Below are positions 27,014-37,050 of a stretch of DNA of 64,000 nucleotides, in pieces. The stretch lies in the NCBI RefSeq assembly GCF_037076565.1, contig NZ_AP029028.1:1922001-1986000 (forward strand), in the 5' to 3' direction. Position 1 is the first letter of the stretch; each line of letters starts with the position of its first letter. The position numbers and the translations under genes were made by a program. The notes below the pieces were generated by a model. That model searched no databases, was not told where the DNA came from, and worked only from the letters and a program-made list of their open reading frames with translations. This stretch comes from Herbaspirillum sp. DW155 (GTDB lineage Bacteria; Pseudomonadota; Gammaproteobacteria; Burkholderiales; Burkholderiaceae_D).

Positions 27014-30000
27014 TCAACGGCGGGTTTCCACCTGGACCAGCGGCTCGGTCGACTGCGGCGGCAGCGGCTTGCGCTCGCGCGGCACGTGCGGTGCCGGGAC
27101 GAAGGCCGCAGCGGCTTCCTGGGCGGCGCGCAGCTTGGCCGGATCGGTAGTGGCCAGGGTCAGGCCGGCTTGCGACAGCATCTGCTGCAGCGAGTCCCAC
27201 TGGGCACCGTTGCCGGTGCTGGCAGCGGCTGCGGAAGCAGCGACCGGTGCGGCGTCAGCCACCACGGGAGCCGGTTCGGCGGCCACCGGAGCCGGGCTGG
27301 CTTCGACGGCATCCAGCAGGCTGATCTGTTGCGGCACGGCCGGGGCCACCGCAGCAGGGGCCACCACCGGAGCCGCCACCTGCACATCGACCGGAGCTTC
27401 CGATGCGGCCGGGGCAGCAACGGGGGCTTGCACCGGCTCGAAGGCCGGGGTCGGGGCGAAGCTGGCATCGATGGACGGTGCAGCCGGTTCGATGGCAGGC
27501 TGGTTCGAGAACACGGCCTGGGTCGCTTCGGCAGCCGCAGCGGCCACGGCTTCCACCGAGTTCACGCCGCTTTCGACCTGGACAGCGGCGTCGGGCTGGG
27601 CTTGTTGCGGCACCGGCGAGGCGGCGAAGGAAGCCTGGGCCACGGCAGCCTGGGCGACTTCCACCGGCGCAGCCGAGGAGTCGGCCACGACGGTCTCGGC
27701 GTTCACACTGACGGCTGCGGCGCTGGCCACGAATGCCGGTTCGGCGCCTTCAGCGGCGTCGGACTGGTCAGCAGCTTCACCTTCGCCGTTTTCGATCACG
27801 TTGCCGTTCTCATCGCGTTCGCGACGATGACGGTTGCGACCGCCACGGCGACGACGACGACGCGGCTCGGTGCCGCCTTCGGCAGCTTCCGTACCTTCGA
27901 CACCTTCCACGCCTTCGGTAGCTTCCACTTGTCCCACGTCGAGCTGGGCGGCCTGTGCGTCATTGGACAGGGCGACGGCACCGGCGGCCACGGCCACGCC
28001 TGCGGTCGCGGCACCGGCAGCCAGTGCGGCCTCCAGCGGCAGACCTTCCTCGGCCTTGGGGTCCTTGCGTTCGCCACGCGGTGCGCGCGGTTCACGGGGC
28101 TGGCGCGGTTCACGCGGTTCGCGGCCTTCGCGACCTTCACGCGGCTCGCGGGCTTCACGCGGTTCACGAGGTTCGCGGGGCTCATTGCGGCGCGCTTCCT
28201 TGGGCTCCTGGCCTTCGCGGGGCAGGGCTTCACGGGTCTCGCGCGGTTCACGGCCTTCACGGAGTTCACGGCCTTCACGCGGCTCGCGGCCTTCCTTGGG
28301 TTCGCGCGGGCCACGCGGTGCACGGGCCTGCTTGGCTTCGGTGGCGTCGCCCGTCTTCAGTTCGACGGCGGCCGGGCCGCGTGCTGCACGCTGCTCGGCA
28401 TTGCGTTCGCCACGTTCGGCGCGCTCGCCACCACGCTCAGCGCGTTCACCACGGTTGCGGTTGCGGCCATTGCGGTCGCCACCACGGCCGCTGCGCTCGC
28501 CTTCGCGCTTGGCCGGAGCCTTGGCTTCGACCGGTGCCGGGGCTTCCACCGGAGCGACCGGTTTCTTGCGGAAGAAGGCGAAGATCTTGCCCAGCAGGCC
28601 CGATTCGGGAGCCAGAGTCGGCGGCGGCACGGGGGCCGCGACCGGCTCCGGTGCCTTGCGTTCGACGATGGGCGCCGGCTGGTCGGGGGTGATGCCCTTG
28701 ACCACGGCTTCCTGGCGCGGACGCACTTCGTCCTTCTGGCGCTTGCTGTAGCCGATGTCGGTATCGGCCTGCTCGGCCATGGCGTAGCTGGCTTGGGCGT
28801 CGTCCAGGCGCGGATCGTCGTGCTTGATCCGTTCCATCTTGTAGTGCGGGGTTTCCAGGTGCTTGTTGGGGATCATGATGACGGTGACGCGATGGCGCGT
28901 CTCGATCTTCAGGATTTCGCCCCGTTTTTCATTGAGCAGGAAGGCAGCCACGTCCACCGGCGCTTGCACGTGGATGGCGGCTGAATTTTCCTTCATGGCC
29001 TCTTCCTGGATGATGCGCAGCACCTGCAGGGCGGAGGATTCGGTATCGCGGATGTGGCCGGTGCCGTTGCAGCGCGGGCAGGTCACGTGGCTGCCTTCGG
29101 AGAGCGAGGGGCGCAGGCGCTGGCGCGACAGTTCCATCAGGCCGAAGCGGGAGATCTTGCCCATCTGAACGCGGGCGCGGTCGTAGTGCAGGGCGTCCTT
29201 GAGACGGCCTTCGACTTCACGCTGGTTCTTGGAATTCTCCATGTCGATGAAGTCGATCACGATCAGGCCGCCCAGGTCGCGCAGGCGCAACTGGCGGGCC
29301 ACTTCATCGGCGGCTTCGAGGTTGGTGTTGAAGGCGGTGGTTTCGATGTCGCTGCCACGGGTGGCGCGTGCCGAGTTGACGTCCACCGACACCAGCGCTT
29401 CGGTGTGGTCGATGACGATGGCGCCGCCCGAGGGCAGCGGGACCGTGCGCGAGTAGGCGGTCTCGATCTGGTGTTCGATCTGGAAGCGCGAGAACAGCGG
29501 CACATCATCGCGGTAGCGCTTGACGCGGTGAACCATGTCCGGCATCACGTGGGCCATGAACTGCTGGGCCTGGTCGTGGATGTCGTCGGTGTCGATCAGG
29601 ATTTCGCCGATGTCGGGCTGGAAGTAGTCGCGGATGGCGCGGATGACCAGCGAGGATTCCTGGTAGATCAGGAAGGCACCCGAGCCGGACTGGCCGGCGC
29701 CTTCGATGGCGCGCCAGAGTTGCATCAGGTAGTTCAGGTCCCACTGCAGTTCATCGACGTTGCGGCCGATGCCGGCGGTGCGGGCGATGACGGACATGCC
29801 GCTGGGCAGGTCCAGCTTGTCCATGGTCTCGCGCAGTTCCTGGCGGTCTTCGCCTTCGACACGGCGCGAGACGCCGCCGCCGCGCGGGTTGTTGGGCATG
29901 AGCACCAGGTAGCGGCCGGCCAGGGAGATGAACGAGGTCAGGGCAGCGCCCTTGTTGCCGCGTTCTTCCTTCTCGACCTGGACGATGATTTCCTGGCCTT

Positions 30001-30283
30001 CGCGCAGCGCTTCCTTGATGCTGGCGTTGCGGACGTCAATGCCTTCCTTGAAATAGGTGCGGGCCACTTCCTTGAAGGGCAGGAAGCCGTGGCGTTCTTC
30101 GCCGTAGTTGACGAAGCAGGCTTCCAGCGAGGGCTCGATGCGGGTGATGACGCCCTTGTAGATGTTGGACTTGCGCTGCTCGCGTCCGGTGGTTTCGATG
30201 TCGATGTCGATCAGTTTCTGACCGTCGACGATCGCTACGCGCAGTTCTTCCTGCTGCGTGGCGTTGAACAACATACGTTTCAT
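27014..30283 (-). CDS. rne: Ribonuclease E
   Basis: 1089-aa endoribonuclease and degradosome scaffold. N-terminal catalytic half: S1 domain (about 36-120), 5'-sensor and DNase I-like domains with [10 protein letters not shown] and [16 protein letters not shown] (catalytic Asp residues), and the Zn-link [12 protein letters not shown]. The C-terminal half is disordered: an Arg-rich section with many RNGRNR and [11 protein letters not shown] repeats (about 610-770), then an Ala/Pro/Val-rich tail (about 850-1060) and a terminal [18 protein letters not shown]. Length exceeds RNase G, so E is clear. A long 5' leader fits autoregulation as in E. coli. Confidence 0.96.
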   Translation of the reverse strand: MKRMLFNATQQEELRVAIVDGQKLIDIDIETTGREQRKSNIYKGVITRIEPSLEACFVNYGEERHGFLPFKEVARTYFKEGIDVRNASIKEALREGQEIIVQVEKEERGNKGAALTSFISLAGRYLVLMPNNPRGGGVSRRVEGEDRQELRETMDKLDLPSGMSVIARTAGIGRNVDELQWDLNYLMQLWRAIEGAGQSGSGAFLIYQESSLVIRAIRDYFQPDIGEILIDTDDIHDQAQQFMAHVMPDMVHRVKRYRDDVPLFSRFQIEHQIETAYSRTVPLPSGGAIVIDHTEALVSVDVNSARATRGSDIETTAFNTNLEAADEVARQLRLRDLGGLIVIDFIDMENSKNQREVEGRLKDALHYDRARVQMGKISRFGLMELSRQRLRPSLSEGSHVTCPRCNGTGHIRDTESSALQVLRIIQEEAMKENSAAIHVQAPVDVAAFLLNEKRGEILKIETRHRVTVIMIPNKHLETPHYKMERIKHDDPRLDDAQASYAMAEQADTDIGYSKRQKDEVRPRQEAVVKGITPDQPAPIVERKAPEPVAAPVPPPTLAPESGLLGKIFAFFRKKPVAPVEAPAPVEAKAPAKREGERSGRGGDRNGRNRNRGERAERGGERAERGERNAEQRAARGPAAVELKTGDATEAKQARAPRGPREPKEGREPREGRELREGREPRETREALPREGQEPKEARRNEPREPREPREAREPREGREGREPREPRQPREPRAPRGERKDPKAEEGLPLEAALAAGAATAGVAVAAGAVALSNDAQAAQLDVGQVEATEGVEGVEGTEAAEGGTEPRRRRRRGGRNRHRRERDENGNVIENGEGEAADQSDAAEGAEPAFVASAAAVSVNAETVVADSSAAPVEVAQAAVAQASFAASPVPQQAQPDAAVQVESGVNSVEAVAAAAAEATQAVFSNQPAIEPAAPSIDASFAPTPAFEPVQAPVAAPAASEAPVDVQVAAPVVAPAAVAPAVPQQISLLDAVEASPAPVAAEPAPVVADAAPVAASAAAASTGNGAQWDSLQQMLSQAGLTLATTDPAKLRAAQEAAAAFVPAPHVPRERKPLPPQSTEPLVQVETRR
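28060..28480 (-). repeat. Arg/Glu/Pro codon repeats in rne
   Basis: Repeated CGCGAACCGCGT-like units, seen here as ttcacgcggttcgcg on the plus strand, encode [13 protein letters not shown] repeats in the RNA-binding Arg-rich region. The DNA is prone to slippage and unequal recombination, so copy number may vary between strains. Confidence 0.8.
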
Positions 30284-31093
30284 GTTTTCACTCCGGGATC
30301 CGAAGATCCTTCAAATGGCCCGTCCGTATGTGGTAGCGGGCCAAAAGTACAGGGGATGTACGCGAGAACGAAGTGATTGGGGAGGGAATTGCCTTGATTG
30401 TGTGAGTGCGCCTTAGAAGGCGCTCCAGCACAAGGGGGCGCGGATGCGGCAGACGGGAACGCCGGGCAGCACCGTATCCGCGCCGCGCGCTCCGCCATAG
30501 GCGGTCGCGCAGGCAACTGCGGACGGTAAGCTGGTCTGTGGAGCCAAACGTAACATGATGATGGGTTGGCGACGGCGATCGGGTTCTGTTGCATCAACCG
30601 GCAAGCTTCGCGGTGCTTCGGCCAGGACTGCGGCATTGGCCCGGGCAATGCGCTGCAAGAGGGGCGGGCGGATGAGCCTGCTGCCGGTTGCGCTGCAAGA
30701 TACTGCTTTGCCGGGGGCTGTGCGCTGCGGACCTGAACCGGAACACCGGATGCGAGTCTTGCCAGACTTTTATCCTGATGATCCAAACAATTCTGTTCCA
30801 CTTCCAGGCGCGCTGTCCGATTGCAACTGCGGTGCAAACTGAACTCGCGCAGGGAAGGTGCGTACTCGTTTCGAGGCCTTTACGTGGACCAGGCAAGCGG
30901 CATGATCGGCTGTATTGTCAACCGTTGCAGCGCTTTTATTGCGTCTGCGATGCCGCGCGTCGTGGTTTTCGGGGCCCCCTTCGTCTATTTTGCAAATGAG
31001 CGAGGCTGACGAAGACTCCTCTTGTGTAGAATGTTCATTTTTTATTCTACTGACGCCGTTTTTTGATCGGCGTCAAACGATTATATATTCAAA
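30284..31093. other. 810-bp divergent intergenic region between rne and rluC
   Basis: No convincing gene; the longer frames here are out-of-frame, low-quality readings. It should contain the rne 5' leader, which in E. coli carries hairpins for autoregulation. A perfect hairpin GCGCCTT / AAGGCGC lies at 30408-30423. Near rluC two stems occur: TAGAAT / ATTCTA (31027-31048) and TGACGCCG / CGGCGTCA (31051-31075). AT-rich DNA TTATATATTC is directly before the rluC start. Confidence 0.5.
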
Positions 31094-32161
31094 ATGAAGG
31101 ACTTAGCGAGATTTTCTAGGGGGGCTTCTGAAAGCGCCGCAGCCGCGCCCGCCTCCCGGAGCGAAGCAGCCTCGCAGAACCTTCCCCAGGTGCAGTTGCT
31201 GACCATTTCTGACGAAGAAGCCGGGCAGCGGATCGACAATTTCCTGCTGCGTATCTGCAAGGGTGTGCCCAAGAGTCATATCTACCGTGTCCTGCGCTCG
31301 GGCGAGGTGCGCGTCAACAAGGGCCGCATCGACCAGACCTACCGTCTGGCCGAAGGCGACGTGGTGCGCGTGCCGCCAATACGAGTTGCAGAGAAGCAAG
31401 AACAGGTGGTGCCCGGCGCCGAATTCCGCATCCTGCTGGAAGACAGCCACCTGCTGGTCATCGACAAGCCCGCCGGCGTGGCCGTCCATGGCGGCTCGGG
31501 CGTGAGCTATGGCGTGATCGAGCAACTGCGCGCCGCGCGCCCCCAGGCCAAGTTCCTGGAACTGGTGCACCGCCTGGACCGCGATACCTCGGGCGTGCTG
31601 CTGATCGCCAAGAAGCGCTCGGCCCTGACCAACCTGCATGACCAGATGCGCGAAGGCACTACCGACAAGCGCTATTTCACGCTGGTGCAGGGCGACTGGA
31701 AGAATGCCCGCCAGCACGTGAAGTTGCCGCTCTTCAAGTACAGCACCCCGGATGGCGAGCGCCGTGTGCGCGTGCAGGCCGATGGCCAGCCTTCGCACAC
31801 CATCTTTTCGCTCTTGCGCCGCTTCGGTGAATTTGCGCTGCTGGAAGCTGAACTGAAGACCGGTCGCACCCATCAGATCCGGGTGCACCTGTCTTCCAGC
31901 GGCTTTCCCATCGTGGGCGACGACAAGTACGGCGATTTCACCCTCAACAAGGCCCTGCAGAAAGCCGATGGCAGCCGCATCGCCTTCAAGCGCATGTTCC
32001 TGCATGCCTGGCGCATCAGCTTCCGCCATCCCGAGAGCGGCGAAACGGTGACCCTGAAGGCCGGCCTGCCCGATGAATGCGCGCGTTTCCTGCGCAGTCT
32101 CGAAGGCGGCGCCGAGGGCGACCTGTTGCCGCACAACATGCTGGCCGGGACAGAACAGTGA
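31094..32161 (+). CDS. rluC: 23S rRNA pseudouridine synthase RluC
   Basis: 355 aa. S4 RNA-binding domain (about 48-105: GQRIDNFLLRICKGVPKSHIYRVLRSGEVRVN), then the RsuA/RluA catalytic core with LVHRLDRDTSGVLLIAKK, whose Asp is the nucleophile, and the GRTHQIRVHL segment. RluC modifies U955, U2504 and U2580 in E. coli. Divergent rne-rluC is a conserved pair in proteobacteria. The AT-rich promoter abuts the ATG. Confidence 0.95.
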   Translation: MKDLARFSRGASESAAAAPASRSEAASQNLPQVQLLTISDEEAGQRIDNFLLRICKGVPKSHIYRVLRSGEVRVNKGRIDQTYRLAEGDVVRVPPIRVAEKQEQVVPGAEFRILLEDSHLLVIDKPAGVAVHGGSGVSYGVIEQLRAARPQAKFLELVHRLDRDTSGVLLIAKKRSALTNLHDQMREGTTDKRYFTLVQGDWKNARQHVKLPLFKYSTPDGERRVRVQADGQPSHTIFSLLRRFGEFALLEAELKTGRTHQIRVHLSSSGFPIVGDDKYGDFTLNKALQKADGSRIAFKRMFLHAWRISFRHPESGETVTLKAGLPDECARFLRSLEGGAEGDLLPHNMLAGTEQ

Positions 32162-32284
32162 AGGGGTGCACGCAGTGGGCCGGGATGTGATACTTTCTGC
32201 CCGGCATTAACACAATCGCATGTCCATCTGCCAATTGCCGATCCGGCAATCAGGGAGGACATGCCAGCGGAAAGAGCTCGACAC

Positions 32285-32944
32285 ATGGCAAGAAAGCAAT
32301 TTGACCTGATCGTTTTCGACTGGGACGGCACCCTGATGGACAGCACCTCCACCATCGTGCGCTGCATCCAGGCGGCCGCACGCGACCTGGGCCTGCCCAT
32401 TCCTGACAAGAGCGCCGCGTCCTACGTGATCGGCCTGGGCTTGCAGGATGCCATGCAGGCGGCCATTCCGGATGTGGACCCGAAGTACTATCCGCGCATC
32501 GTGGAGCGCTACCGGCATCACTATCTCGGCCAGGACAAGGACCTGACCCTCTTCGACGGCGTGCCCGAGATGCTGGCCGACCTGTCGCAGCAGGGTTACT
32601 TCCTGGCGGTGGCCACCGGCAAGAGCCGGGTCGGGCTGAACCGGGCCATGAATACCACCGGCTTGCTCTCCAAGTTCGATGCCACCCGCTGTGCCGATGA
32701 GACCTTCTCCAAGCCGCATCCGGCCATGCTGCAGGAACTGACCCGCGAACTGGGCCAGGACATGCACCGCACCCTGATGATCGGCGACACCACCCACGAC
32801 CTGCAGATGGCCCTCAATGCCGGTGCCAAGGGCGTGGCGGTGGAGTTCGGGGCGCATCCGCCGGAGCAATTGCAGAGTTTGGCGCCACTTTATTCAGCCC
32901 GTTCGATCCGTGAGCTGCATCAATGGCTCAATGAGCACGCCTGA
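32285..32944 (+). CDS. HAD-family phosphatase (phosphoglycolate phosphatase-like)
   Basis: 219 aa from MARKQFDLIVFDWDGTLMDST. HAD motif I is DWDGT, motif II is VATGK, the motif III Lys lies in SKPHPAML, and motif IV is MIGDTTHDLQMA. Cap type is C1 (helical insert, residues 18-85). It is of the Gph/YieH-like subgroup; the substrate is unknown. An in-frame ATG at 32261 has GGGAGG only 2 bases upstream, too close to work well. It is followed 11 bp later by the Rieske gene. Confidence 0.88.
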   Translation: MARKQFDLIVFDWDGTLMDSTSTIVRCIQAAARDLGLPIPDKSAASYVIGLGLQDAMQAAIPDVDPKYYPRIVERYRHHYLGQDKDLTLFDGVPEMLADLSQQGYFLAVATGKSRVGLNRAMNTTGLLSKFDATRCADETFSKPHPAMLQELTRELGQDMHRTLMIGDTTHDLQMALNAGAKGVAVEFGAHPPEQLQSLAPLYSARSIRELHQWLNEHA

Positions 32945-32955
32945 GGCGGCTGCCC

Positions 32956-33330
32956 GTGACGACACCTGAAGATATCTTCATCTGCCCCTCAAGCGCCCTC
33001 CTGGAGGGCGGCCTGGGCAAGCGCTTTGCGGTGCGGGTGCATGGGGAAGCGGCCACGGGCTTCGTGGTACGTTATGGCGGGGTGGTGTACGGTTACCTGA
33101 ACCGCTGTGCGCATGTGCCCGTCGAACTGGATTGGGCCGAGGGAGAATTCTTTGAATCCAGCGGCCTGTATCTCATGTGCGCAACACACGGCGCGGTTTA
33201 TGCGCCCGATACCGGAAAATGCAAAGGCGGACCTTGTACCGGCGCGCATTTGCGTAAGATCATGACGATGGAGCGCGACGGCCAGGTGGTTTGGCGTCCG
33301 GATGACATCGTTCAGCCCGCCGAGGCATGA
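32956..33330 (+). CDS. Rieske [2Fe-2S] domain protein
   Basis: 124-aa small ferredoxin-type Rieske protein. The ligand pairs are NRCAHVPVELDW (CxH) and YLMCATHGAVYAPDTGKC (CxxH). The start is GTG at 32956. Such stand-alone Rieske proteins lie next to the S49 peptidase and HAD genes downstream of rluC in many Burkholderiales; the physiological partner is unknown. Confidence 0.88.
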   Translation: MTTPEDIFICPSSALLEGGLGKRFAVRVHGEAATGFVVRYGGVVYGYLNRCAHVPVELDWAEGEFFESSGLYLMCATHGAVYAPDTGKCKGGPCTGAHLRKIMTMERDGQVVWRPDDIVQPAEA

Positions 33331-33380
33331 GCTTCGCGGAAAAACCAGTGCAGCGCGTTGGCGCTGCCTAGAGTGAGCCT

Positions 33381-34427
33381 ATGAGCAACAACGAATCTGA
33401 AAACCCGCAAGACCGTCCCCCTCAGTCTTCCTCCTCTCCGGCTTCTGCGCCGCCGTCTTCGTCCATCCCCGCCAGCGTGCGCGAGGACAAGAAAAGCGGC
33501 TGGGAGCGTGATGTCCTGGAAAAACTGGCGCTGTTCGCCGTCAAGGAACAGCGCGCCCGGCGTCGCTGGGGTGTGTTCTTCCGCATTGCCATCCTGGCGG
33601 TGATTGTGGTCGGTGGCTGGATGGCCTTTGCCTACAACAAGATCGAGAGCGAGCCGCTGGGTCCGCATACCGCCCTGGTCGAGATCCGCGGCACCATCGA
33701 ATCCGAAGGCCAGGGGTCGGCGGCCGTGGTCATCCCGGCACTGGACAAGGCCTTCGCCGCCAGCGATTCGGTGGGCGTGATCCTGAAGATCAACAGTCCC
33801 GGCGGCAGCCCCGTGCAGGCCGGCATGATCAATGACGAGATCACCCGCCTGCGCAAGGAATACCCCAAGAAACCGATCTACGTGGTGGTCGAGGAAATGT
33901 GCGCCTCCGGTGGCTATTACATCGCCGTGGCGGCCGACAAGATCTACGTCAACAAGGCCAGCCTGATCGGTTCGGTGGGCGTGTTGATGGATGGCTTCGG
34001 TTTCACCGGCCTGATGGACAAGCTGGGCGTGGAGCGTCGTCTGCTGACGGCTGGCGAGAACAAGAGCTTCCTCGATCCCTTCAGCCCGCAAAGCCCGAAG
34101 CAGCGTGACTATGCGCTGTCGATGCTGCAGGAGATCCATCAGCAGTTCATCGAAGTGGTGCGCCAGGGTCGGGGTACGCGTCTGAAGGAAACCCCGGATA
34201 CCTTCTCCGGCCTGGTCTGGACCGGCGCCAAGGCGGTCGAGCTGGGCCTGGCCGATGGCTATGGCACGGTCGACAGCGTGGCGCGCGATGTGATCAAGGC
34301 CGAGGACGTGGTGGACTACACCCAGACCGAGAATCTCTCCGAACGCGTGCTCAAGAAATTTGGCGTGGCCTTCGGTGCCGGGTTTGCCAAGACCATGATG
34401 TCGGCACCGCTGTCGCAGTTGCGATAA
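33381..34427 (+). CDS. S49 family (SppA-like) signal peptide peptidase
   Basis: 348-aa single-domain membrane serine protease. N-terminal TM FRIAILAVIVVGGWMAFAY (about 72-90). Peptidase core: INSPGGSPVQAGMINDEI, nucleophile Ser in EMCASGGYYIAVAAD, IGSVGVLMDGFGF, and the catalytic Lys in AGENKSFLDPF. It is half the size of E. coli SppA, as in the short SppA/SohB-like group. It cleaves residual signal peptides in the inner membrane. A terminator lies just downstream. Confidence 0.92.
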   Translation: MSNNESENPQDRPPQSSSSPASAPPSSSIPASVREDKKSGWERDVLEKLALFAVKEQRARRRWGVFFRIAILAVIVVGGWMAFAYNKIESEPLGPHTALVEIRGTIESEGQGSAAVVIPALDKAFAASDSVGVILKINSPGGSPVQAGMINDEITRLRKEYPKKPIYVVVEEMCASGGYYIAVAADKIYVNKASLIGSVGVLMDGFGFTGLMDKLGVERRLLTAGENKSFLDPFSPQSPKQRDYALSMLQEIHQQFIEVVRQGRGTRLKETPDTFSGLVWTGAKAVELGLADGYGTVDSVARDVIKAEDVVDYTQTENLSERVLKKFGVAFGAGFAKTMMSAPLSQLR

Positions 34428-34447
34428 GCCGATCCGCAGCCCCATGC

Positions 34448-34479
34448 AAAAGGCCGGTTGCTGATGCGACCGGCCTTTT
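34448..34479. terminator. Bidirectional terminator between the S49 peptidase and the RsmI-like gene
   Basis: AAAAGGCCGGT / ACCGGCCTTTT, an 11-bp perfect stem with T-runs on both strands. Confidence 0.9.
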
Positions 34480-34503
34480 GATTTTGCGGTGACGGGCGTG
34501 GGC

Positions 34504-35268
34504 TTATTCGGCCAGCAGCAGGAACACCGTGGGCTTCTTGTGGAAGTCCGGCGCCTTGTTCGCTGCCAGCGCCGCCTTCCATTGCGCAGCGGTCTGCGTG
34601 CGCACTGCTTCGGTGGGCAGCGACAGATCGGTCGCCACGCAGATCAGCGTGCCCGGCTGGCAGGATTGCGCCAGGGCCTCCAGCATGGCGCCGTTGCGAT
34701 AGGGCGTTTCGATCAGCAGCTGGGTCTGCTTCTCCTTGCGGGAACGATCTTCCAGCTGGCCGATGCGCCTGGCGCGCGCTTCGGAATCGGTGGGCAGATA
34801 GCCATTGAAGGCGAAGCTCTGCCCATTCAATCCGCTGGCCATCACCGCCAGCAGGAGCGAAGACGGACCGACCAGCGGGCGTACCTGGATGCCATGCTGA
34901 TGCGCCAGCCGCACCAGGTTGGCGCCAGGGTCGGCCACGGCAGGCACCCCGGCTTCGGAGATCAGGCCGCCGTCACGGCCCGCCAGCAGCGGCGCCAGCA
35001 AGGCGGGCAGGGCGGCGGCTGGCGTGTTGATGTTGAGCTCGCTGATCTGGATTTGCTGGATCGGCTTGAGCAGCGGTGTATTGCTCCCCAATAGTTTGAG
35101 GAAGGCGCGCGTGGTCTTGGCGTTCTCGGCCACGAAATAATCCAGGCGCGCCGCGATGGCCTGCACCTGGCGCGGGATGATGGCCTCCAGCGGATGCGCT
35201 GCGCCGGGTTCGGCAGGAAGGTTGGTGCTTCCCAGCGTGTTGGGAACCAGGTAAAGAATGCCGGGCAT
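34504..35268 (-). CDS. RsmI-like SAM-dependent methyltransferase (tetrapyrrole methylase fold)
   Basis: 254 aa: N-terminal ILYLVPNTLGS, the glycine-rich GLISEAGVPAVADPGANLV and the segment VRPLVGPSSLLLAVMASGLNGQSFAFNGYLP. These are hallmarks of the RsmI/YraL group, which 2'-O-methylates C1402 of 16S rRNA. It lacks the longer C-terminal part of canonical RsmI and may be the paralogous family common in betaproteobacteria. Target is therefore uncertain. Confidence 0.85.
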   Translation of the reverse strand: MPGILYLVPNTLGSTNLPAEPGAAHPLEAIIPRQVQAIAARLDYFVAENAKTTRAFLKLLGSNTPLLKPIQQIQISELNINTPAAALPALLAPLLAGRDGGLISEAGVPAVADPGANLVRLAHQHGIQVRPLVGPSSLLLAVMASGLNGQSFAFNGYLPTDSEARARRIGQLEDRSRKEKQTQLLIETPYRNGAMLEALAQSCQPGTLICVATDLSLPTEAVRTQTAAQWKAALAANKAPDFHKKPTVFLLLAE

Positions 35269-35469
35269 GGAAGGGAAATGGGATAAATTGTATAAAATAA
35301 TATGTGCAACGCAGCACGACGTCGCTGAGCCGCCATTCTACAGGGTGCAGGCTGTCATCAAAGTGTAATGCGCGCCCATTATCTTGTCGGCTGGGAGACA
35401 GGATGCGGTTTAAATTATTTAGCAATTGTTGCGGGGCCATCCGCCCGTAACCGTTGCGAAAGGAAATGC

Positions 35470-36927
35470 ATGTTTGCTGCGGTAGATCTCGGTTCCAACA
35501 GTTTTCGCTTGCACATCGGCAAGTATGAGGACGACAGCATACGCGTCATCAAGAGCGCGCGTGACCCCATCCGCCTGGCTGCGGGTATCGACAAGAGCGG
35601 CAACCTGACGCCGCAGGCCTGCCAGAGCGCCATCGATTCGCTCACGCGCTTTCGCGCCATCCTGCGCGACTATCCGCTGACCGCCGTGCGGGTGGTCGCC
35701 ACCAATACCTTGCGCGTGGCCAAGAATGCCACCGAGCTGCTGCCTGAACTGGAGCGCGCCATCGGCTATCCGGTCGAGATTATTTCCGGCGAGGAAGAAG
35801 GGCGCCTGATCTACATGGGCGTGGCCGGCGTGCTTTCCGATGCCGGTGAAGAACGCATGGTCATCGACATCGGCGGCGGTTCCACCGAAGTCATCCGTGG
35901 CCTGGGCGAACATATCCGCCACGTCGAATCTTTCGGCATCGGTACCGTCAACCAGAGCCTGGCCTTCTTCCCCGATGGCGCCATCACGGCGGCAGCCTTC
36001 GAGCGCGCCATCATTTCGGCACGCTCGCATGTGGAAGATGCGGTGCATCTGTTCAGCTTCGATGCGGCCAGCGTCAATGTCTATGGGTCTTCCGGCACCA
36101 TGCGTGCCATTGCCGATACCATCCGCCGCAACAACATGGGCGACGGCCGCGTCACGCTGCCCAGCCTGGCTGAGCTGATGCAGCGACTGATCGATTTCGG
36201 CCACGTCAGCCAGATTTCCCTGGACGGCATGAAGCCGGACCGTGCCGGCGTCATCATGGGCGGGCTGGCGGTGCTGATCGGCTTCATGCAGGAGTTCGGT
36301 ATCGAGGTCATCACGCCGGTGGAAGCCGGCCTGCGCATGGGTGTGATGTGGGACTTGCAGTTGCGCGCCACCAAGGCCGACCGCCGCGACCGTTCGGTGG
36401 AAGAGTTCGCCCGCCGTTTCCATGTCGATGCCGCCCGCGCCCATGGCGTGGCCGATACCGCGCTGGGCTTCTTCCAGATCCTGAAGCCGACCACCGATTC
36501 CTATGCGCGCTATCTGTTCTGGAGTGCGCTGCTGCATGAAACCGGCCTGGTGGTCTCGCCCACCGGCTATCACAAGCATTCGGCCTACATGATCGCCAAT
36601 GCCGACCTGCCGGGGTTCACCACGCGCGAGCAGCGCCTGATGAGCACCTTGATCCTCGGGCAGAAGGGCAACCTCAAGAAGATCAGCGAGATGCTGGCCG
36701 ATGTCGATTTCGCCAAGGCGGTGCTGGCCTTGCGGCTGGCGGTGATGTTCCGCCATGCGCACATCACGCTGGACCTGGACAAGGTTCGGGTCAAGCTCAA
36801 GAGCCGCATCGACCTGGAGATCCGCCGCGACTACATCAAGGAACATCCGAGCATTTCCTTCTGGTTCCAGAAGGAGCAGGAGTGGTGGGCCGGCATCGGT
36901 GTGGACTTTGCGGTCAAGGTCATCTGA
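35470..36927 (+). CDS. ppx: Exopolyphosphatase (Ppx/GppA family)
   Basis: 485 aa from MFAAVDLGSNSFRLHIG at 35470, with AAAGGAAATGC just upstream. Actin-like ATPase fold: phosphate-1 loop DLGSNSFRL, phosphate-2 MVIDIGGGSTEVI, and GEEEGRLIYMGV. An HD-like C-terminal domain includes LLHETGLVVSPTGYHKHSAYMI. Family members hydrolyse polyphosphate or pppGpp; Ppx and GppA cannot be separated from sequence alone. Stand-alone here; ppk is not in the window. Confidence 0.92.
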   Translation: MFAAVDLGSNSFRLHIGKYEDDSIRVIKSARDPIRLAAGIDKSGNLTPQACQSAIDSLTRFRAILRDYPLTAVRVVATNTLRVAKNATELLPELERAIGYPVEIISGEEEGRLIYMGVAGVLSDAGEERMVIDIGGGSTEVIRGLGEHIRHVESFGIGTVNQSLAFFPDGAITAAAFERAIISARSHVEDAVHLFSFDAASVNVYGSSGTMRAIADTIRRNNMGDGRVTLPSLAELMQRLIDFGHVSQISLDGMKPDRAGVIMGGLAVLIGFMQEFGIEVITPVEAGLRMGVMWDLQLRATKADRRDRSVEEFARRFHVDAARAHGVADTALGFFQILKPTTDSYARYLFWSALLHETGLVVSPTGYHKHSAYMIANADLPGFTTREQRLMSTLILGQKGNLKKISEMLADVDFAKAVLALRLAVMFRHAHITLDLDKVRVKLKSRIDLEIRRDYIKEHPSISFWFQKEQEWWAGIGVDFAVKVI

Positions 36928-36949
36928 CGGCTTCATATCGGCTTGAACA

Positions 36950-36984
36950 CGCCCTTGCCGCGCGGCTGCCGGCAAGGGCGTTTT
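36950..36984 (+). terminator. Rho-independent terminator after ppx
   Basis: CGCCCTTGCCG / CGGCAAGGGCG perfect 11-bp stem, followed by TTTTCG. Confidence 0.85.
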
Positions 36985-37016
36985 CGTATCGTGCTGCGCC
37001 GGATGGATGTGCGTAG

Positions 37017-37045
37017 ATGATAATGCTTCTTGTTTGTGATATAGT
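37017..37045 (+). promoter_or_regulatory. Putative promoter and Fur half-site of the iron-binding protein gene
   Basis: TATAGT (37040-37045) is a good -10. The -35 region overlaps TGATAAT (37018-37024), one arm of the Fur consensus; the other arm is poor. Iron control would suit the product, but this is only suggestive. Confidence 0.4.
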
Positions 37046-37050
37046 CGCCA

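Noticed and set aside
26957-28984. 675-codon plus-strand frame opposite the rne C-terminus
   Set aside because: Low-complexity antisense of the Arg/Glu/Pro and Ala/Pro/Val repeats; no independent signals.
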